A stretch of 18,047 nt of DNA, from contig JAGGWI010000284.1 of assembly GCA_021157505.1 (NCBI GenBank), positions 1 through 18,047 on the forward strand. The letters are read 5' to 3'. Shown here one piece after another: positions 14,019 through 18,047 of this stretch. The notes under the pieces are model-generated. The model saw only the letters and a list, made by a program, of their open reading frames with translations, searched no databases and was not told the origin of the DNA. The first letter of the stretch is position 1. Each line of letters starts with the position of its first letter. Source of the DNA: Desulfuromusa sp. (GTDB lineage: Bacteria > Desulfobacterota > Desulfuromonadia > Desulfuromonadales > Geopsychrobacteraceae). The translations under genes and the position numbers were made by a program.

Positions 14019-15722
14019 TCATTCATCGGCAACTGTCGTGCGCAACACCTCTTCCAGGGTCGTGACCCCTTCCATCAATTTAGTTATTGCCGATTGGCGC
14101 ATGGTTTTAACCCCAAGGCGCATTGATTCCTGTTTAATTTCAGCAGTATTCGCACCAGAAAGAATCATTTCCCTAATCTCTTCAAACATTGGCATAACCT
14201 GATAGACACCAATTCGCCCCTTATAGCCAGTGTCATTACAAACCGCACAACCACGCCCCTTGTAAGTTGTAAATTTACCAATCTGATTTTCGGGAATACC
14301 GGCAGTGATCAAGGCATCCTTAGAATGTTTTTCCGGTTCTTTACACTCGGAACAAACTCTTCGACCGAGCCGCTGCGCAGAAATCAGGTTAACTGCTGAG
14401 GCAACCAGAAAGGGTTCAATTCCCATATTCAAAAGTCGGTTAACGGTACTGGGAGCATCATTGGTATGCAGAGTTGAAAGAACCATATGTCCGGTCAATG
14501 CAGCCTTAACACCAATCTCTGCAGTCTCAAAATCTCGAATCTCACCGATCATGATGATATCTGGATCCTGACGCAAAAAAGCGCGCAGGGCTGCCGCAAA
14601 ATTGAGACCAATCTCTTCATGCATCTGCACCTGATTTATCCCGGCAAAGTTAAACTCCACCGGATCTTCAGCCGTCGAGATATTCTCCGTTGTGCCATTC
14701 AATTCAGAAAGAGCCGAATAGAGTGAAACCGTTTTGCCACTCCCGGTTGGACCGGTGACCAGAACCATCCCGAAAGGTTTATGAATCTCCGTTTTGAACC
14801 ATGCCAGCGCTTTCTCTTCATATCCAAGTTTGGTCATGTCCAACTGCAGGTTACTTTTATCCAGCAGTCGGAGAACCACCTTCTCACCGAATAGAGTCGG
14901 TAAACAATTGACTCGATAATCCATCTCCTGATTACGCGCCATCTTGATCTTAATTCGACCATCCTGGGGAAGACGCCTTTCGGCAATATCCATCGTTGCC
15001 ATAATCTTGATTCGCGAGGTAATTGCGTTTTTAAGTTTACGTGGAGGCTTCATCACCTCATACAACACCCCGTCAATCCGATAACGCACTCGAAAGGAGT
15101 TTTCGTAAGGTTCGATATGGATATCTGAAGCTTTTTTCTTAATCGCATCAGTCAAAATCAGATTGACCAGTTTGACAACCGGAGCATCCTCACTGGCACG
15201 CTCAAGCTCACCAACATCATCCAATGAGGCATCATCGACTAACTCCAGATCGTCATAATCTTCCAACCCCCCCAAAACATCAGCCATGGTGGAACTTTGA
15301 TCATAGAATTTATCGATTGATTCTTTGATGGCGGCTTCTGCTGCAACAACAACTTCAACATTAAAGCCGGTCATGAATTTAATATCGTCAATAGCAAAGA
15401 TATTTGATGGATCGGCCATAGCAACAATCAACGTTGCCCCAGCACGATTGATGGGAACTAACTGGTATTTTTGCGCAACCTCAGCAGGAACCAAGGCGAG
15501 AACGGCCGGATCAACATCAAATTCAGCGAGATCAATAGATGGGACACCATAATGTTTAGATAGAAAAGCAGCGAGATCATGCTCCTGAACGTAGCCCAGT
15601 TTGACCAGAGCCGCACCCAGGCGAATTCCATCCTTCTTTTGTTCAGAGACCGCATTGGCCAACTGGTCATCAGAAATCAGTTGATTTCGAACCAGCAATT
15701 CTCCCAGACGACTGACACTCAT
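14019..15722 (-). CDS. pilB: Type IV pilus extension ATPase PilB
   Basis: A cytosolic hexameric ATPase that drives pilus assembly, 567 residues, full length. An N-terminal MshEN-type domain (1-140, starting SRLGELLVRNQLISDDQL) of the kind that binds c-di-GMP in related proteins is followed by an acidic linker (about 147-178). The core has SDIHIEP (199-205), Walker A GPTGSGKT (324-331), the Asp box STAEDPVEF (349-357), Walker B DPDIIMIGEIRD with Glu394, and the His box TGHMVLSTLHTND. Two CxxC pairs (Cys457/460 and Cys492/495) form the zinc site typical of PilB and GspE. RQDPDIIMIGEIRDFET is diagnostic for the family. AAGGGG lies about 10 nt before the ATG. It is the first pil gene after aroE (64-nt gap). 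Confidence 0.97.
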   Translation of the reverse strand: MSVSRLGELLVRNQLISDDQLANAVSEQKKDGIRLGAALVKLGYVQEHDLAAFLSKHYGVPSIDLAEFDVDPAVLALVPAEVAQKYQLVPINRAGATLIVAMADPSNIFAIDDIKFMTGFNVEVVVAAEAAIKESIDKFYDQSSTMADVLGGLEDYDDLELVDDASLDDVGELERASEDAPVVKLVNLILTDAIKKKASDIHIEPYENSFRVRYRIDGVLYEVMKPPRKLKNAITSRIKIMATMDIAERRLPQDGRIKIKMARNQEMDYRVNCLPTLFGEKVVLRLLDKSNLQLDMTKLGYEEKALAWFKTEIHKPFGMVLVTGPTGSGKTVSLYSALSELNGTTENISTAEDPVEFNFAGINQVQMHEEIGLNFAAALRAFLRQDPDIIMIGEIRDFETAEIGVKAALTGHMVLSTLHTNDAPSTVNRLLNMGIEPFLVASAVNLISAQRLGRRVCSECKEPEKHSKDALITAGIPENQIGKFTTYKGRGCAVCNDTGYKGRIGVYQVMPMFEEIREMILSGANTAEIKQESMRLGVKTMRQSAITKLMEGVTTLEEVLRTTVADE

Positions 15723-15755
15723 TGAACGATATCCCCTTCTATTTTCATTTAACCG

Positions 15756-15818
15756 TGCGCAGGTTTAAATCTGGTTGCAATATCAACTATCTGCCTGCTT
15801 CAGTTAGAAACCTGCGCA
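15756..15818. repeat. 11-bp inverted repeat across the aroE end
   Basis: TGCGCAGGTTT (15756-15766) and AAACCTGCGCA (15808-15818) are perfect reverse complements 41 nt apart. One arm lies in the aroE-pilB gap and the other in the last codons of aroE. The transcript could fold here and influence read-through from aroE into pilB. Confidence 0.4.
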
Positions 15819-16644
15819 TAAAGCCTGTCGTAGGTTTAACCCCGGTCCAGAGAAAAAAAGCATCCTCACCTTGAGCCGCTAACATACCCAGCCCATCAGT
15901 GCAGAGTAATTTCAACGATCGTGCACTTTTAATAAGTGGGGTTTCAGAAAGAGAATATATCATATCAAATATTAATGCGCTACCCTTAATGTACTCCAAT
16001 GGTAAAAAATTTATCTTTTCACCTTGCAGCCCAATGGAAGTTGTATTCACAATTAAATCTACTTCAGATAAAGTTCTTAAATAGCTGTTATCATTGTAGT
16101 CAGAGACAAATAATTGAACAGAAGGAAAATGTGATATAAGTTTATGGATAAGTTTTTCTGCCCGCTCCGGGTGTCGATTTGCAATAAAAATTGATTTTAC
16201 ACCTGCCAAAGCCAACCCAACAGCGACAGCTCGGCACGCCCCCCCGGCCCCCAGAAGTAGAACTTTGCACCCCTCAGGCTGGAATTTCAACTCCTGGCGA
16301 ACCGAGCGGATAAAACCACTGGCATCCGTATTGTAACCGGTCAGGACTCCAGCACGATTGACGACCGTATTCACTGCACCAATTAACTTGGCAGTTGGGT
16401 CAATCTGGTCAAGTAGTGGAAGGATCGTTTCTTTATGAGGAATTGTGACGTTCACCCCGGCAACATTCAGGGCACGCAGACCATTGACAGCTGCTGGCAG
16501 GTTATCTGCCAGTACGTGAAAAGGGACGTAAACGGCATCAATATGATGTGCCTGAAAGGTTTGATTCTGCATCAAGGGGGAAAGTGAATGGGCAACTGGA
16601 TCACCCAAAAGACCGTATATCTGACTGTTTCCTGACAAAGACAT
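15787..16644 (-). CDS. aroE: Shikimate dehydrogenase
   Basis: Reduces 3-dehydroshikimate to shikimate with NADPH in the aromatic amino-acid pathway. The protein has 285 residues, full length. Substrate-site residues are visible: SLSP (20-23), catalytic Lys71 in NVTIPHK, Asn92 in GAVNTV and Asp107 in GYNTDASGF. The nucleotide fold has GAGGACRA (132-139), followed by ANRHPERAEKL, whose Asn-Arg after strand beta-2 suits NADP. NTTSIGL and the C-terminal GLGMLAAQGEDAFFLWTG are standard. The ATG is 7 nt after the ribF stop, with TAGGAT overlapping the ribF end, so ribF and aroE are one transcript. The first codons of pilB follow within 65 nt. Confidence 0.97.
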   Translation of the reverse strand: MSLSGNSQIYGLLGDPVAHSLSPLMQNQTFQAHHIDAVYVPFHVLADNLPAAVNGLRALNVAGVNVTIPHKETILPLLDQIDPTAKLIGAVNTVVNRAGVLTGYNTDASGFIRSVRQELKFQPEGCKVLLLGAGGACRAVAVGLALAGVKSIFIANRHPERAEKLIHKLISHFPSVQLFVSDYNDNSYLRTLSEVDLIVNTTSIGLQGEKINFLPLEYIKGSALIFDMIYSLSETPLIKSARSLKLLCTDGLGMLAAQGEDAFFLWTGVKPTTGFMRRFLTEAGR

Positions 16645-16651
16645 TTTGATC

Positions 16652-17614
16652 CTATTTTAACGACAGATATTCCCGATACTGAATAATCTGCACCGGTTGA
16701 AGAATCTGCCGCGCCCTGAGCACATCTGCAGAAATCGCAGCAACTAATTCTTCAACATTTAAAAATTTCTGTTCTCCACGTAACCGCTCAACAAAATAAA
16801 TCCGCAAATTCTGATTATACAATAGCCCGGTAAAATCAAGCAGATGAACCTCAATTGTCGAAACATTACTGCCAAAAGTTGGCCGCGTCCCAAGATTAAC
16901 AACACCATTGTATTCCTGCTGACCATGCCGCACCTTCACTGCATAGACCCCTGACGCCGGCAATAATTCCTTCTCCGTCTCCAGATTGGCCGTCGGAAAA
17001 CCCAGCTCACGTCCGCGTTGATCCCCCGGCACAACCCGCCCTTCAAGATTATACTGACGACCGAGTAAGTGCACCACTCCCGCGACATCACCTGCAGCGA
17101 CCATAGTGCGGATCCGGGTTGAACTGTAGGGGAGACCATCTGCCCCCACCGGCGGCATAACCTTGACAGCAAACCCTTGTTTTTCTCCGCAGGCTTTAAG
17201 GAATTCAGTATTGCCACCTCGCCCCTTACCAAAAGAATAATTGTACCCAACCACCAGAGATCGGACGTGGAGCTTGGCAATAAGAATGTCAGCAACAAAC
17301 TGCTCCGGCGACATCGTTGCAAACTCTGCAGTAAATGGTGATTGAATCAAATAATCAATATGGGAAGCGGCAATCAATCGCTGCTTCTCTTTTAGCGTAT
17401 TCAATAAGAGTGGCGCTTTATCCGGGGCAAGGAACTTAAGCGGATGGGGATTAAAAGTATAAACAATTGAGGGGATATTGAGCTGCCGAGCCTGCTTGAC
17501 CAGATGACGAAACAACTCACGATGCCCCAGATGGACACCATCAAAGTTGCCCAAAGTAACAGCACTTGAGTCAAAGGAGATTGGCTGGTTATTAAAACTT
17601 TTAATAATATCCAT
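16652..17614 (-). CDS. ribF: Bifunctional riboflavin kinase / FAD synthetase
   Basis: Makes FMN from riboflavin and ATP, then FAD from FMN and ATP. The protein has 320 residues, usual for RibF. The N-terminal FAD synthetase half has the nucleotidyltransferase motif GNFDGVHLGH (22-31), FNPHPL (54-59), GYNYSFGKGRGG (123-134) and SSTRIR (164-169). The riboflavin kinase half has GFPTANL (205-211), GVYAV (222-226), NLGTRPTFG (240-248) and Glu255 in TIEVHLLDF, the catalytic base. The ATG at 17612-17614 has only a weak ribosome site (TGGAA). A possible small ORF ends 4 nt before it, so coupling is conceivable. No FMN riboswitch pattern is visible upstream. Its partner aroE follows after 7 nt. Confidence 0.97.
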   Translation of the reverse strand: MDIIKSFNNQPISFDSSAVTLGNFDGVHLGHRELFRHLVKQARQLNIPSIVYTFNPHPLKFLAPDKAPLLLNTLKEKQRLIAASHIDYLIQSPFTAEFATMSPEQFVADILIAKLHVRSLVVGYNYSFGKGRGGNTEFLKACGEKQGFAVKVMPPVGADGLPYSSTRIRTMVAAGDVAGVVHLLGRQYNLEGRVVPGDQRGRELGFPTANLETEKELLPASGVYAVKVRHGQQEYNGVVNLGTRPTFGSNVSTIEVHLLDFTGLLYNQNLRIYFVERLRGEQKFLNVEELVAAISADVLRARQILQPVQIIQYREYLSLK

Positions 17615-17618
17615 CTAT

Positions 17619-17726
17619 CTATTCCAGAAATATATTTTCCCATGGTTCTGAAGTGAACAGATGAAACTGTACCATGATCCGAATGATGCCACCATAAGGA
17701 TCTAACAGGAAGTAGCGGTGATTCAT
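17619..17726 (-). CDS. Possible 35-codon ORF directly upstream of ribF
   Basis: The minus strand encodes a 35-residue peptide starting MNHRYFLLDPYGGIIRIM and ending EPWENIFLE, with TAG 4 nt before the ribF ATG. AAGG lies about 10 nt upstream of its ATG. The frame stays open for nine more codons upstream, to a TAA. The composition looks protein-like (aromatic and aliphatic, few rare combinations), and stop-start proximity to the weakly initiated ribF suggests translational coupling. It matches no family I know and could be a gene remnant or a chance frame. Confidence 0.3.
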   Translation of the reverse strand: MNHRYFLLDPYGGIIRIMVQFHLFTSEPWENIFLE

Positions 17727-17756
17727 TTCGCAAAAAACCTTAAAGCGGTCAACCCG

Positions 17757-17795
17757 TTATCGGGGAATGCGCAACGAGGAGATATTCTCCGATAA
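17757..17795. other. 12-bp hairpin upstream of ribF
   Basis: TTATCGGGGAAT (17757-17768) and ATTCTCCGATAA (17784-17795) pair over 12 bp with a single G-T pair and a 15-nt loop. It lies between the partial gene on the right and the ORF before ribF. It has no T run, so it looks more like an operator or 5' UTR structure than a terminator. Confidence 0.4.
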
Positions 17796-17856
17796 AGATC
17801 ATAAACTGGCACCATTCAAATCAGTTCACCGGGATTTTTCCACCGGACCATTGAAA

Positions 17857-18047
17857 TCAATGGGTTAATAAAACAATTTTTTCGGTTTGCCAATAGTCAA
17901 TATTTTTCCTCTGGGGATAGATCTGAACCCTGGAACCTACTTTAAGGTCATAGCGAGTGATAAACACGGGTTCATCTGTCCCATTATCACGCCAGACACT
18001 TGCCACCTTATAGATAGAATCACGAACTTGGATAAAATCTTTGTCGG
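17857..18047 (-). CDS. C-terminal part of an unidentified protein, cut by the right edge
   Basis: The minus strand is open from the right edge to a TGA at 17857-17859, giving the last 62 residues of a protein (DKDFIQVRDSIYKVASVW, then alternating polar and hydrophobic stretches, ending EKIVLLTH). The pattern of short strands (PVFITRYDL, KVGSRVQIYP, IDYWQTEKIVLL) suggests a small beta-rich domain. No family is recognised. A 6-bp hairpin (17848-17863) overlaps the stop codon. It points the same way as ribF and lies 243 nt upstream of it. Confidence 0.6.
   Translation of the reverse strand, partial: DKDFIQVRDSIYKVASVWRDNGTDEPVFITRYDLKVGSRVQIYPQRKNIDYWQTEKIVLLTH

Noticed and set aside
17620..17860. 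FMN riboswitch upstream of ribF
   Set aside because: The conserved RFN-element segments (for example AGGATCTTCGGGGC and GAAATTCCC) are not present. Only simple hairpins are seen.

Overview
This 18 kb window looks like a chromosomal segment from a marine or sediment delta-type bacterium of the Desulfuromonadia/Geobacterales group (inference). The reasons are moderate GC content, the order ribF-aroE-pilB-pilT-pilC-pilS-pilR as in Geobacter-type genomes, and palindromic intergenic repeats of a kind I associate with that group. There is no rRNA, CRISPR array, transposase or plasmid replication gene.

Left part (1-5819). A gene start with a signal-like N-terminus runs off the left edge on the minus strand. 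Next comes a family-2 glycosyltransferase on the minus strand, divergent from eno (enolase, plus strand). Eno converges on a minus-strand group of three genes: a Cas6-like RAMP protein with no CRISPR around it, a small TFIIB-type zinc-ribbon protein, and a membrane-anchored protein with a winged-helix-like tail. A 125-bp imperfect palindrome (element B) lies in front of the last of these. The Cas6-like gene is divergent from tgt (queuosine tRNA-guanine transglycosylase).

Accessory part (5816-8350). The stop codon of tgt lies inside the terminal inverted repeat of a 168-bp palindromic MITE-like element (element A). A second, truncated copy follows directly, and a 38-bp end fragment is found at 76-113. 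Then come a membrane-anchored Sel1-repeat protein and a SoFic-like Fic AMP-transferase, both on the minus strand. Related TGTCGA-motif modules lie upstream of each of these two genes, and the one at fic includes a perfect 9-bp inverted repeat. Between fic and a tRNA-Leu(UAA) gene lies what looks like the broken C-terminus of a tyrosine recombinase. This suggests that the block arrived or was rearranged by integration at the tRNA.

Right part (8351-18047), all minus strand. From right to left: an unrecognised partial gene at the edge, a possible 35-codon ORF, ribF, aroE, and the type IVa pilus set pilB, pilT, pilC, pilS, pilR. The spacing is tight (pilC/pilS share TAATG; pilS-pilR gap is 2 nt), so at least pilC-S-R are co-translated. 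PilB and PilT drive extension and retraction through the PilC platform. PilS and PilR control sigma-54-dependent pilin transcription. The major pilin gene pilA, normally next to pilR in Geobacter, is not in this window; the tRNA-Leu gene and the accessory block occupy its place.

The observations most worth checking are the orphan Cas6-like gene cluster, the displaced pilA, the fic/Sel1 block with shared motif modules beside a recombinase scar, and the two palindromic repeat families.
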